Positions 44,845 to 54,114 of a stretch of DNA of 55,662 nt are shown piece by piece (positions within the stretch are counted from its first letter, which is position 1; every line of letters starts with the position of its first letter). Origin of the DNA: Trinickia mobilis. GTDB taxonomy: Bacteria > Pseudomonadota > Gammaproteobacteria > Burkholderiales > Burkholderiaceae. Both the position numbers and the translations under genes were made by a program. The notes beneath the pieces were generated by a model. The model searched no databases. It worked only from the letters and a program-made list of their open reading frames with translations, and was not told where the DNA came from. Location: the NCBI RefSeq assembly GCF_017315705.1, contig NZ_JAFLRF010000042.1:1-55662 (forward strand), in the 5' to 3' direction.

Positions 44845-45387
44845 ATGCAACCGCAACTGCCGATCGACGTCGATCCCAATACGGGCGTCTGGACCACCGA
44901 CGCGCTGCCGATGCTGTACGTGCCGCGTCATTTCTTCACCAACAACCACACGGCAGTCGAGGAAGCGCTCGGCCGCGAAGCGTATGCCGAGATTCTCTAC
45001 CAGGCCGGCTACAAGTCTGCGTACCACTGGTGCGACAAAGAGTCGAAGCAGCACGGCATCAGCGGCATGGCGGTCTTCGAGCACTACTTGAAGCGCTTGT
45101 CGCAACGCGGCTGGGGCCTCTTCAAGATCGTCGAGGCCGATCCGGCGAGCGCGCGTGCGCGCATCGAGCTGCGCCATTCGTCGTTCGTGCTCGCGCAGCC
45201 GGGCAAGCACGGCAAGCTCTGCTACCTGTTCGCCGGCTGGTTTGCAGGCGCGATGGACTGGGTGAACGACACGAGCAGCATGAGCGGCAGCGCCAAGCCC
45301 GCGCCGCGCTCGCAATCGAAAGAGGTGCAATGCGCGGCCGAAGGCCACGATCATTGCGTGTTCGAAGTTTCGCCGCTCGCTCGATGA
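44845..45387 (+). CDS. DUF5943/V4R-like small-molecule-binding protein
   Basis: 180 residues, starting after CGGAGTCATTCG. LPMLYVPRHFFTNNHTAVEEALGREAYAEILYQAGYKSAYHWCDKES and the C-terminal CAAEGHDHCVFEV (two Cys near a His) fit the V4R/4-vinyl-reductase-like fold used for ligand or metal sensing. Homologues sit between the dipeptidase and dgcA in pseudomonads. The function is unknown. Confidence 0.75.
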   Translation: MQPQLPIDVDPNTGVWTTDALPMLYVPRHFFTNNHTAVEEALGREAYAEILYQAGYKSAYHWCDKESKQHGISGMAVFEHYLKRLSQRGWGLFKIVEADPASARARIELRHSSFVLAQPGKHGKLCYLFAGWFAGAMDWVNDTSSMSGSAKPAPRSQSKEVQCAAEGHDHCVFEVSPLAR

Positions 45388-45420
45388 CACGTCAAAAGAG
45401 CACTACGTTCGAGGTCGAAA

Positions 45421-45552
45421 ATGAAACGTCCCCCACGCTCACTATCGTTCGCTGTCGACCGGAGTTGGCGCTTTAGCGCTTACTCCGGTCCCATGCAACG
45501 CTCCCCCCGAGGGGGCGTCAGCCTCCCTTGGGGCGGACCGGCGGGAGGCTGA
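45421..45552 (+). repeat. REP-type element with internal hairpin directly before dgcA
   Basis: Order in the dgcA direction: CCCCCACGCTCACTATCGTTCGCTG (45429-45454 region), a perfect outer stem GACCGGAGT/ACTCCGGTC with inner GCGCT/AGCGC (45457-45490), CCCCCCGAGGGGGC (45503-45516), GCCTCCCTTGGGGCGG (45521-45536) and a GCGGGAGGC end that is the dgcA ribosome-binding site. A 43-codon frame (45421-45552) runs through it and ends one base before the dgcA ATG. Confidence 0.8.
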
Positions 45553-45553
45553 G

Positions 45554-47617
45554 ATGCGCTATCCCCATCTGTTCAAACCCCTGACGCTGAACCGGCTCAC
45601 GGTGCGCAACCGTATCGTCAGCACGGCGCATGCCGAGGTGTATGCCGAGCCGGGCGGCCTGCCCGGCGATCGCTACATCCGCTACTACGAGGAGAAGGCG
45701 AAGGGCGGCGTCGGCCTTGCGGTGTGCGGCGGATCGAGCCCGGTGTCGATCGACAGCCCGCAGGGATGGTGGAAGTCGGTGAACCTCGCGACCGACCGCA
45801 TCGTCGAGCCGTTGAACCGGCTCGCCGAGGCGATGCACCGGCACGGCGCGAAGATCATGATCCAGGCGACGCACATGGGCCGCCGCTCGGCGTTTCATGG
45901 CGAGCACTGGCCGCATTTGATGACGCCCTCGGGCGTGCGCGAGCCGGTGCACCGCGGCAACGCGAAGACGATCGAGGTCGAGGAAATCCGCCGCATCATC
46001 GGCGATTTCGCGGCGGCCGCGAAGCGCGTGCGGCAAGCGGGAATGGACGGTATCGAGATCTCCGCCGCGCACCAGCATCTGATCGATCAGTTCTGGAGCC
46101 CGCGCACGAACTTTCGCACGGACGAGTGGGGCGGCAGCTTGAAGAACCGGCTGCGCTTCGGCGTCGAAGTGCTGAGCGCGGTGCGCGAAGCGGCAGGCCC
46201 CGATTTCTGCGTCGGCCTGCGCATGTGCGGCGACGAATTCCACGAAGACGGCCTCGATCACGAGCAACTGAAAGAGATCGCGCAAGCGATGGCTGAAACC
46301 GGGCTGATCGACTATCTCGGCGTGATCGGCTCCGGCGCGGATACGCACAACACGCTCGCCAACTGCATGCCGCCGATGGCGCTGCCGCCCGAGCCGTTCG
46401 TGCACCTCGCGGCGGGCATCAAGTCGGTCGTCAAGCTGCCGGTGATGCACGCGCAGAGCATTCGCGACGCGGGGCAGGCCGAGCGGCTGCTTGCGAGCGG
46501 CATGGTCGATCTCGTCGGCATGACGCGCGCGCAGATCGCCGACCCGCACATGGTCGTCAAGATCCGCGACGGGCGCGAAGACGAGATCAAGCAGTGCGTC
46601 GGCGCGAACTATTGCATCGACCGCCAATACAACGGCCTCGACGTGCTGTGCGTGCAGAACGCCGCGACTTCGCGCGAAGCGACGATGCCGCACGTGATCG
46701 AGATGTCGCGCGGGCCGAAGCGCAAAGTGGTGGTGGTCGGCGCGGGGCCGGGAGGGCTCGAAGCGGCGCGCGTCGCGCGTCTGCGCGGGCACGACGTCGT
46801 GTTGTTCGAAATGCAGAACGAAGTCGGCGGACAGATTCTGCTGGCCGCGAAGGCGCCGCAGCGTGAGCAGATGGCGGGCATCGTCCGCTGGTTCGACATG
46901 GAGACGAAGCGCATCGGCGTCGACCGGCGCCTCGGCGTCGCGGCCGACGAAAAGACGATTCTCGCGGAGCAGCCGGACATCATCGTGCTTGCGACGGGCG
47001 GTTCGAGCTTCACGAACCAGGTGCCGGCGTGGGGCGTCGAGGAGGGGCTCGCGGTCAGCTCATGGGACCTGCTCTCGGGGCGCGTCGAGCCGAAGCAGAA
47101 CGTGCTCGTCTACGACGGCGTGAGCACGCATGCGGGCGCCGGCGTCGCCGATTTCATCTCGAGCCGCGGCTCGAAGGTCGAGATCGTGACGCCCGACGTC
47201 AAGGTGGCCGACGACGTCGGCGGCACGACGTTCCCGATTTTCTATCGCCGTCTCTACGCGCAGGGCGTGATCCACACGCCGAACTATTGGCTCGATCGCG
47301 TCTATGAGGAGGACGGCAAGAAGATCGCCGTGCTGCGCAACGAGTACACCGAGGAGCAGGAGGAGCGTGCGGTCGATCAAGTCGTGATCGAGAACGGCAT
47401 CGCGCCCAACGACACCCTCTATTGGAAGCTCAAGCCCGAATCCGTGAACCGCGGACAGGTCGACGTGCACAAGCTCTTCGCCGCCGAGCCGCAGCCGTCG
47501 CTCGCGGAGCCGCTCGGCAACGGCCGCTTCCTGCTGTTCCGCGTCGGCGATTGCATTTCGATGCACAACATCCACGGCGCGATCTACGACGCGCTGCGCC
47601 TTTGCAAGGACTTTTGA
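45554..47617 (+). CDS. dgcA: Dimethylglycine demethylase, flavin/iron-sulfur subunit
   Basis: 687 residues of the old-yellow-enzyme/trimethylamine-dehydrogenase architecture: an FMN TIM barrel (to about 340; H173 in AAHQHLIDQFWSPRTN), a Cys cluster region (C348, C354, C366) and a C-terminal FAD/NAD-like domain (VVVVGAGPGGLEAARVARLRGHDVVLFE). It converts dimethylglycine to sarcosine with DgcB and an Etf. The start follows GGGAGGCTGAG, which belongs to the upstream repeat. The cluster motif reads CVGANYC instead of C-x-x-C-x-x-x-C, so one usual ligand is Ala. Confidence 0.92.
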   Translation: MRYPHLFKPLTLNRLTVRNRIVSTAHAEVYAEPGGLPGDRYIRYYEEKAKGGVGLAVCGGSSPVSIDSPQGWWKSVNLATDRIVEPLNRLAEAMHRHGAKIMIQATHMGRRSAFHGEHWPHLMTPSGVREPVHRGNAKTIEVEEIRRIIGDFAAAAKRVRQAGMDGIEISAAHQHLIDQFWSPRTNFRTDEWGGSLKNRLRFGVEVLSAVREAAGPDFCVGLRMCGDEFHEDGLDHEQLKEIAQAMAETGLIDYLGVIGSGADTHNTLANCMPPMALPPEPFVHLAAGIKSVVKLPVMHAQSIRDAGQAERLLASGMVDLVGMTRAQIADPHMVVKIRDGREDEIKQCVGANYCIDRQYNGLDVLCVQNAATSREATMPHVIEMSRGPKRKVVVVGAGPGGLEAARVARLRGHDVVLFEMQNEVGGQILLAAKAPQREQMAGIVRWFDMETKRIGVDRRLGVAADEKTILAEQPDIIVLATGGSSFTNQVPAWGVEEGLAVSSWDLLSGRVEPKQNVLVYDGVSTHAGAGVADFISSRGSKVEIVTPDVKVADDVGGTTFPIFYRRLYAQGVIHTPNYWLDRVYEEDGKKIAVLRNEYTEEQEERAVDQVVIENGIAPNDTLYWKLKPESVNRGQVDVHKLFAAEPQPSLAEPLGNGRFLLFRVGDCISMHNIHGAIYDALRLCKDF

Positions 47618-47619
47618 CC

Positions 47620-49545
47620 ATGAGCCCGGCGTTGGTCATTACCGCGTTGCTGTGGGTTTCGGTCGCCGGTCTGGCGTTTGCGCTGGTGCGCCGCGCGTCC
47701 TATTGGCGGCTGGGGCGCGCCACCGCGGCGGGCGCGTTCGGATGGACGAACGTCTTCGCGATCCCGAAGCGCTATTTCGTCGATCTGCACCACGTGGTCG
47801 CACGCGATCCGTACATTGCCCGTACGCACGTCGCGACGGCGGGCGGTGCGATTGCCGCGTTCGCGCTCGTGTTCGTCAACTACGGGCTCGCGATTTATTC
47901 GCCGTGGCTCGACAAGCTGATTGTCCTCGCGGCCCTCGCGATGCTGATCGGCGCGGGCTTCGTGTGGCGTCGCCGGCATGGCGCGAAGGGGGTGCCGGCG
48001 CGGCTGTCGCGCGGTCCGTGGAAGACGCTGCCTTGGCTGCTCGGCTCGTTCGCGCTTGGCCTCGTGCTGTTCGTCACGGTGCCCGCGTCTGCGATGTCGG
48101 GCTCTCTCGCGGTGATCTTCGCGCTGTTGATTGCGGCGGGCGCGTTTGCGATGACGGTCGGGGCCGCGCGGGGCGGTCCGATGAAGCATGCGCTCGCCGG
48201 TTTGCTGCACCTGGCGTTTCATCCGCGACAGGAGCGCTTCCGTGCGTCCGGCGAAGTGCGTGCCGCCGCCGACGCGACGCCGCCGACCGCACTCAAGCTC
48301 CCCGCGCTCGATGCGAACGAATACGGCGTGGGCAAGCCCGTCGAGTTCCGCTGGAACCAGTTGCTGAGCTTCGACGCTTGCGTTCAATGCGGCAAATGCG
48401 AGGCCGCGTGTCCGGCCTTCGCCGCGGGGCAGCCGCTCAATCCGAAGAAGCTGATTCAGGATCTCGTGACGGGCATGGTCGGCGGCACGGACGCGGCGTA
48501 CGCGGGCAGCCCTACGCCGGGCATCGCGCTCGGCAAGCATGGCGGCGATCCGCAGCGTCCGATCGTGGCCGGTTTGATCGAAGCCGAAACGCTCTGGTCG
48601 TGCACGACATGCCGCGCGTGCGTTCAGGAGTGTCCGATGCTGATCGAGCATGTCGATGCGATCGTCGACATGCGCCGCAACCAGACCCTCGTGCACGGCG
48701 AAGTGCCGGGCAAGGGCGCCGACGTGCTCGCCAATTTGCGCGAGACGGGCTCGGCGGGCGGCTACGACATCGCGGCGCGCTACGACTGGGCGGTCGACCT
48801 GAACGCGCCGGCGGCGCAACCGGGCAAGCCCGTCGACGTGCTGCTGATTGCCGGCGAAGGCGCGTTCGACATGCGCTATCAGCGCACGCTGCGTGCGCTC
48901 GTCAAGGTGTTGAACCGTGCCGGCGTGGATTACGCCGTGCTCGGCAGCGTCGAGACCGATACGGGCGACGTCGCGCGGCGCCTCGGCGATGAAGCGACGT
49001 TCCAGCGCCTCGCGAAACGCCTGATCGGCACGCTCGATCAACTGAGCTTCAAGCAGATCGTCACGGCGGACCCGCACGTGATGCACAGCCTGCGCAACGA
49101 ATACCGCGCACTCGGCGCTCGCTATGCGGTCCGGCATCACACGAGCTTCATCGCGGAGCTGGTCGCGCAAGGCAAGCTCTCGCCGAGCGCCGCGGCCGCG
49201 CTGCGCGCCAAGCGCGTGACCTATCACGACCCGTGCTATCTGGGCCGCTATAACGGCGAGACCGAAGCGCCGCGCAAGCTGCTGAAGTCGATCGGCATCC
49301 AGGTGGTCGAGATGGAGCGGCATGGCATGCGCGGGCGCTGCTGCGGCGGCGGCGGGGGCGCGCCGCTGACCGATATTCCCGGCAAGCAGCGGATTCCCGA
49401 TATCCGGATCGCGGACGCTCGTGCGATAGGCGCGGAAGTCGTCGCGGTCGGCTGCCCGAACTGCACGGCGATGCTGGAGGGCGTGGTCGGTCCGCGTCCT
49501 GAAGTGCTGGACGTGGCGGAACTCGTCGCCGGCGCGCTGGAGTGA
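47620..49545 (+). CDS. dgcB: Dimethylglycine demethylase, membrane iron-sulfur electron-transfer subunit
   Basis: 641 residues, starting two bases after dgcA. Several N-terminal membrane segments (to about 200) are followed by two 4Fe-4S motifs (CVQCGKCEAACPAF and CTTCRACVQECPM). A C-terminal heterodisulfide-reductase-like region has CYLGRYNGE and GMRGRCCGGGGG CCG-type motifs. It probably hands electrons from DgcA/Etf to the quinone pool. Confidence 0.92.
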   Translation: MSPALVITALLWVSVAGLAFALVRRASYWRLGRATAAGAFGWTNVFAIPKRYFVDLHHVVARDPYIARTHVATAGGAIAAFALVFVNYGLAIYSPWLDKLIVLAALAMLIGAGFVWRRRHGAKGVPARLSRGPWKTLPWLLGSFALGLVLFVTVPASAMSGSLAVIFALLIAAGAFAMTVGAARGGPMKHALAGLLHLAFHPRQERFRASGEVRAAADATPPTALKLPALDANEYGVGKPVEFRWNQLLSFDACVQCGKCEAACPAFAAGQPLNPKKLIQDLVTGMVGGTDAAYAGSPTPGIALGKHGGDPQRPIVAGLIEAETLWSCTTCRACVQECPMLIEHVDAIVDMRRNQTLVHGEVPGKGADVLANLRETGSAGGYDIAARYDWAVDLNAPAAQPGKPVDVLLIAGEGAFDMRYQRTLRALVKVLNRAGVDYAVLGSVETDTGDVARRLGDEATFQRLAKRLIGTLDQLSFKQIVTADPHVMHSLRNEYRALGARYAVRHHTSFIAELVAQGKLSPSAAAALRAKRVTYHDPCYLGRYNGETEAPRKLLKSIGIQVVEMERHGMRGRCCGGGGGAPLTDIPGKQRIPDIRIADARAIGAEVVAVGCPNCTAMLEGVVGPRPEVLDVAELVAGALE

Positions 49546-49549
49546 GGCC

Positions 49550-50725
49550 ATGAATCCCATCAAAAGAATCGATCCGCGTCGCCCGTTCACGATCACGGCG
49601 GCAGGGCTCAGGCGCATCGCGCTCGGCGTGGAAGCGGTTGCGGGTGCGGCAGCCGGCGATGTGCCGAAGACGGCGCACGGACCGGGCGTCAAGCCGCGCC
49701 GCCCGCTGGTTGCTGTCGAGCGGGTCGTGCTGGCGGTCGCGTACAGCGATCGCGGCTCGCTCGACGAGCACGCGCGGCAAGCCGTTGCCGCCGCTGCGCT
49801 GATTGCGGACTCGCGCACCGAAGTCGCGCTGCTCGTACTCGGCGAGTTGAAGGACGACGCGGCGGCGCTCGGCGCGGACAAAGTCATCGAGTTGCCCGCG
49901 CTCGAGCGTCGCGCGTTCGCGCCCGAGCCGGCACTGCGGGCGCTCGAAGCCTGCGTCGCAAGCATGGCGCCCGTGCACATCGTCATGCCCGACAGCGTGT
50001 CGGGCGACGGCGATGTGGGGCGCCGTTACGCGGCACAGGCGGGCGCCAGCATCGCGACGCATGTCCTGGAAATCGACGCGGCGCACGTCGGCGTCTATGC
50101 CAATGCCAAGCAATCGTTCGCGACGCGGAGGCTTCCCGAGGTGATATTGCTTGCACCGAATGCGGTCGACCCAAAACTGCCGTTCGTCGGCGCAGGCGAA
50201 CGCGTGCGCTTGATCGGCGAGGAAACGATTCGCGCCGAAAGTCCGGCGTACCGCGATCTCGGCATCGAGGAAATCGACGCCGCACAGGTCGCGCTCGAAG
50301 AGGCCGATTTCATCGTCTCGGCCGGCAACGGCGTGAGCGACGTCGCGGCGTTCGAAACGCTCGCCGGCGTGCTCGGCGCGGCGATCGGGGCGAGCCGGGT
50401 CGCGGTCGACAACGGCAGCTTCACGCGCGACAAACAGGTCGGGGCCACCGGTAAAACCGTCGACGCAAGCGTGTATATCGCATTGGGTATCTCCGGTGCA
50501 GTCCAGCACCTGCAGGGCATCAAGGATTGCCGGCACGTGATCGCAGTGAATCTCGACGGCAGTGCGCCGATCGTGAAGCGCGCGAACCTCACGGTGATCG
50601 GCGACGCGCAGACGACCATCGCCGCGCTTACCGACGAAGTCCGGCGCGCTCGCGCAGCGCATGCGGCGAGCTCGAGTGCTTCCGAAGCCGTCACCGTCTC
50701 CCCCAACGAAGGAGTCGCCGCATGA
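49550..50725 (+). CDS. etfA: Electron transfer flavoprotein alpha subunit (dedicated)
   Basis: 391 residues, longer than housekeeping EtfA (about 310) because of an N-terminal extension of about 60 residues. The C-terminal FAD-binding domain has SAGNGVSDVAAFETLAGVLGAAIGASRVAVDNGSF, KQVGATGKTVDASVYIALGISGAVQHLQGI and VIAVNLDGSAPI. It accepts electrons from the betaine-pathway demethylases. ATGA overlap with etfB. Confidence 0.9.
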   Translation: MNPIKRIDPRRPFTITAAGLRRIALGVEAVAGAAAGDVPKTAHGPGVKPRRPLVAVERVVLAVAYSDRGSLDEHARQAVAAAALIADSRTEVALLVLGELKDDAAALGADKVIELPALERRAFAPEPALRALEACVASMAPVHIVMPDSVSGDGDVGRRYAAQAGASIATHVLEIDAAHVGVYANAKQSFATRRLPEVILLAPNAVDPKLPFVGAGERVRLIGEETIRAESPAYRDLGIEEIDAAQVALEEADFIVSAGNGVSDVAAFETLAGVLGAAIGASRVAVDNGSFTRDKQVGATGKTVDASVYIALGISGAVQHLQGIKDCRHVIAVNLDGSAPIVKRANLTVIGDAQTTIAALTDEVRRARAAHAASSSASEAVTVSPNEGVAA

Positions 50726-51507
50726 ACGGCACAGGAACGCTGAAACGGATCGCGGTGCTGGTGTCGGTCGGAAGCCACCCGGTGAGCGGCGCGGCGCGCT
50801 TTAGCCGCAACGATGCTGCCGCGCTGGAAATCGCACGCACGCTCGCCAAGACTTGCCAAGCCGCACTCGACGTCGTGCACGCAGGCGATCCGTCGAATCC
50901 GGCGCTGACCGACTACCTCGCGCTCGGCGCCGAGCGCATCGATGTGCTCGCATGCAGCGACGGCGACGATGCCGTCCCGGCATTGGCGAAGCGCGTGCAA
51001 GGCTGCGACCTCGTGCTGACCGGCACGCGAGCCGAGGGCGCGTACGACACCGGCATGCTGCCTTATCGTCTCGCCGCTGCGCTCGGCTATCCGTTGATCG
51101 GCTCGGCGGTCGACGTATCGGTCGACAACGGCCGTGCCGCAGCTCGGCAATTTTTGCCGAAGGGACTGCGCAGGCGCGTCGACGCCGCATTGCCCGCGGT
51201 CGTGGCCGTGCACCCGCTCGCCAACGCCGCCCCGCGTTACGCGTACGCCCGTTTGCGCGCGGGGTCGATCGTGACGAACCCGACCGCGATGCAGAAGGAC
51301 AGCGAAGCCGCCCAGTGGAGCGTGGCGCGCGCCGAACGTAAGCCCGTGAAGCTTGCTGCCGCGGAAAAGCGCTCCGGGCACGCCCGGATGCTGTCCGCAA
51401 CGACGACGGAAAGCCGCGGCGGCAGCGTCGTAATTGACGGGAGTTCGGTCGAAAAAGCACAAGTGATCCTCGCGTATTTGCGCGAGCATCAACTCATCGA
51501 TTATTGA
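50722..51507 (+). CDS. etfB: Electron transfer flavoprotein beta subunit (dedicated)
   Basis: 261 residues. KRIAVLVSVGSHPVSG at the N terminus, SRNDAAALEIARTLA, LVLTGTRAEGAYDTGMLPYRLAAALGYPLIGSAV and VVAVHPLANAAPRYAYARL follow the EtfB/FixA plan. The C-terminal recognition loop region is present but diverged. It pairs with EtfA from the preceding gene. Confidence 0.9.
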   Translation: MNGTGTLKRIAVLVSVGSHPVSGAARFSRNDAAALEIARTLAKTCQAALDVVHAGDPSNPALTDYLALGAERIDVLACSDGDDAVPALAKRVQGCDLVLTGTRAEGAYDTGMLPYRLAAALGYPLIGSAVDVSVDNGRAAARQFLPKGLRRRVDAALPAVVAVHPLANAAPRYAYARLRAGSIVTNPTAMQKDSEAAQWSVARAERKPVKLAAAEKRSGHARMLSATTTESRGGSVVIDGSSVEKAQVILAYLREHQLIDY

Positions 51508-51567
51508 CGCGTCTGTACCTCATCAGGCGCGTACGCACTGAGACGTACTGAATCCGGAGCCAACGAT

Positions 51568-52809
51568 ATGAAGGTATCGGCAGACATTCGCGCGCTGGTG
51601 GACCGGCGCAAAAAGGGTTACAGCCTCGAAGCGCCGTTTTATACGAGCGACGAGATTTTCGCGCTCGACATGGAAGCGATATTTCGCAAGCACTGGATTC
51701 AAGTCGCGGTCGAGCCGGACGTTCCCGAGCCGGGCGACTACATGACCGTCGAGCTCGGCCGCGATTCGATCCTGATCGTGCGCGACGACGACATGCAGAT
51801 CCGCGCGTTTCACAACGTCTGCCGCCATCGCGGCGCCCGCCTGTGCAATGACGACAAGGGCTCGGTCGGCAACATCGTGTGCCCGTACCACAGCTGGACT
51901 TACAACCTCACTGGCCAATTGATGTTTGCCGAGCACATGGGCGAGCAGTTCGACCGCTGCAGGCACAGCCTGAAGTCCGTTCACGTGCAGAACCTCGCGG
52001 GGCTGATCTTCGTCTGCCTCGCGGACGAACCGCCTGTCGACTTCGACGTAATGCGCGCGGCGATGGAGCCGTACTTGCTGCCGCACGACCTGTCGAACTG
52101 CAAGATCGCGGCCCAGATCGACATCCTCGAAAAAGGCAACTGGAAGCTGACGATGGAGAACAATCGCGAGTGCTACCACTGCGTTGCGAACCATCCCGAG
52201 CTGACCGTTTCACTCTACGAGTACGGCTTCGGCTATCAACCGTCGCCGGCCAACGCGGACGGGCTGGCCGCATTCGAGCGCACTTGTATCGAGCGCGCCG
52301 CGCAGTGGGAGGCGATGGACCTGCCTTCGGTGGAAGTCGATCGCTTGAGCGACGTGACGGGATTTCGCACGCAGCGGCTGCCGCTCGATCGCTGCGGCGA
52401 ATCGCAGACGCTCGACGCGAAGGTCGCCTCGAAGAAGCTGCTCGGCGAGTTCAAGCGCGCCGACCTTGGCGGCCTGTCGTTCTGGACGCAGCCGAATTCA
52501 TGGCACCACTTCATGAGCGACCACATCGTGACGTTCTCGGTGATTCCGCTGTCCGCGGGCGAGACGCTCGTGCGCACGAAATGGCTCGTGCACGAGGACG
52601 CGCAAGAAGGCGTCGACTATGACGTCAGGAACCTCACGGCGGTGTGGAACGCGACCAACGACCAGGATCGCGCGCTCGTCGAATTTTCGCAGCGCGGCGC
52701 AACAAGCAGCGCCTATGAACCGGGGCCTTATTCGCCGTACACCGAAGGCCTTGTCGAGAAGTTCTGCGATTGGTACATCGGTCGCGTGGCTGCGCAGATC
52801 GACGCATAG
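51568..52809 (+). CDS. gbcA: Glycine betaine monooxygenase, Rieske oxygenase subunit
   Basis: 413 residues. Rieske motif C85-x-H87 ... C105-x2-H108 (NVCRHRGARLC; IVCPYHSW). The catalytic-domain metal ligands lie in NRECYHCVANHPELT. It hydroxylates a betaine methyl group, giving dimethylglycine and formaldehyde. The start follows CCGGAGCCAACGAT. It is co-transcribed with gbcB, 18 bases ahead of the preferred gbcB start. Confidence 0.95.
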   Translation: MKVSADIRALVDRRKKGYSLEAPFYTSDEIFALDMEAIFRKHWIQVAVEPDVPEPGDYMTVELGRDSILIVRDDDMQIRAFHNVCRHRGARLCNDDKGSVGNIVCPYHSWTYNLTGQLMFAEHMGEQFDRCRHSLKSVHVQNLAGLIFVCLADEPPVDFDVMRAAMEPYLLPHDLSNCKIAAQIDILEKGNWKLTMENNRECYHCVANHPELTVSLYEYGFGYQPSPANADGLAAFERTCIERAAQWEAMDLPSVEVDRLSDVTGFRTQRLPLDRCGESQTLDAKVASKKLLGEFKRADLGGLSFWTQPNSWHHFMSDHIVTFSVIPLSAGETLVRTKWLVHEDAQEGVDYDVRNLTAVWNATNDQDRALVEFSQRGATSSAYEPGPYSPYTEGLVEKFCDWYIGRVAAQIDA

Positions 52810-52827
52810 CGAATGCCGGAGTGGACC

Positions 52828-53988
52828 ATGAAGCGAGACGGGGAGACCTTCGAGCCCGCCGGCAGCCGGCTCACGCGGCCCGGATTCTGGAGCGCGTTGC
52901 CGGAACGTTGGACGAGCGACGTCGAAGAGACGCTCGTCTGCTGCCAGGTGCGTCAGGAAACGCACGACGTGAAGAGCTTTTTCTTCACGTCGCCGGAAAG
53001 CCGCGCGTTCGCGTTCGAGCCGGGGCAGTTCGTCACGCTCGAACTCGAGATCGACGGCGAAACGGTCAATCGCTGCTATACGATTTCGTCGGCGCCCACG
53101 CGGCCCCATACGATTTCGATCACGGTCAAGCGCGTGCCGGGCGGGAAGGTGTCGAACTGGCTGCACGACCATCTGCAGGCGGGCACGGCGATGCGCGTGC
53201 TCGGGCCTGCGGGCGAATTCACGTGCGCCCGACATCCGGCGGGCAAGTATTTGTTTCTCTCGGCGGGATCGGGCATTACGCCGCTGATGTCGATGAGCCG
53301 CGCGCATCACGAACTCAACGAGGATCGCGACATCGTGTTCGTGCACAGCGCGCGAACCCCCGACGACATCGTCTTCGCGCGAGAACTCGATCTGATCGCG
53401 GCCAATCAAGTCAATTTCCGCACGTCGTTTGTCTGCGAGCGGGTTGGGGCGCGCACGAATTGGCCTGGAATCACGGGCTTTTTGACGTTGCCGCTGCTCA
53501 AGCTGACGGCTCCGGACTTCATGGAGCGCGAGATCTTCACGTGCGGTCCGGCGCCGTATATGAAAGCGGTTCGAGACCTGCTCGACGAAGCCGGCTTCGA
53601 TCGCAGCCGCTATCACGAAGAGCGTTTTTCGTTCGACACGCCGGCCGAATCGGCGGCGCAGGCCTTGAGCGAGGCGGCGCACGACACCGCTCGCACCGCG
53701 CCCGACGGCACGCCGCAGACCGTTGCGCGCTTCGCCGTGACGTTCGCAAAGAGCCGGCGCGACATCGAATGCGGCAGCGACCAGCCCGTGCTCGACGCAG
53801 CGCGGCAAGCGGGCGTGCGCCTGCCGGCATCGTGCACGCAGGGCATGTGCGGCACGTGCAAGGTGAAGCTCGTGTCGGGCCAGGTCGATATGAAGCACAA
53901 CGGCGGCATTCGTCAGCGCGAGATCGATCAAGGGATGGTGCTGCTTTGCTGCAGCAAGCCGCTCAGCGATCTGATCATCGACAAATAA
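52828..53988 (+). CDS. gbcB: Glycine betaine monooxygenase, ferredoxin reductase subunit
   Basis: 386 residues: FAD-binding domain (RCYTISSAPTRPHTISITVKRVPGGKVSNWLHD), NAD-binding domain (YLFLSAGSGITPLMSM; CGPAPYM) and a C-terminal plant-type 2Fe-2S domain (C-x4-C-x2-C in SCTQGMCGTC, last Cys in LLCCSKPL). It supplies electrons to GbcA. The start at 52828 is preferred because CCGGAGTGGACC precedes it; an in-frame ATG at 52813 would add five residues. Confidence 0.93.
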   Translation: MKRDGETFEPAGSRLTRPGFWSALPERWTSDVEETLVCCQVRQETHDVKSFFFTSPESRAFAFEPGQFVTLELEIDGETVNRCYTISSAPTRPHTISITVKRVPGGKVSNWLHDHLQAGTAMRVLGPAGEFTCARHPAGKYLFLSAGSGITPLMSMSRAHHELNEDRDIVFVHSARTPDDIVFARELDLIAANQVNFRTSFVCERVGARTNWPGITGFLTLPLLKLTAPDFMEREIFTCGPAPYMKAVRDLLDEAGFDRSRYHEERFSFDTPAESAAQALSEAAHDTARTAPDGTPQTVARFAVTFAKSRRDIECGSDQPVLDAARQAGVRLPASCTQGMCGTCKVKLVSGQVDMKHNGGIRQREIDQGMVLLCCSKPLSDLIIDK

Positions 53989-54114
53989 GCAAGGGAAAGA
54001 TCGGGTCGCGCAATGACAAGACGATGTCGCAATCCGGACTTACCGCCGATTTCTGGCTGATCATCCTGACATCACCGGCATGACGCCGGCACCGTCGACG
54101 ACAAGGAGATCACG

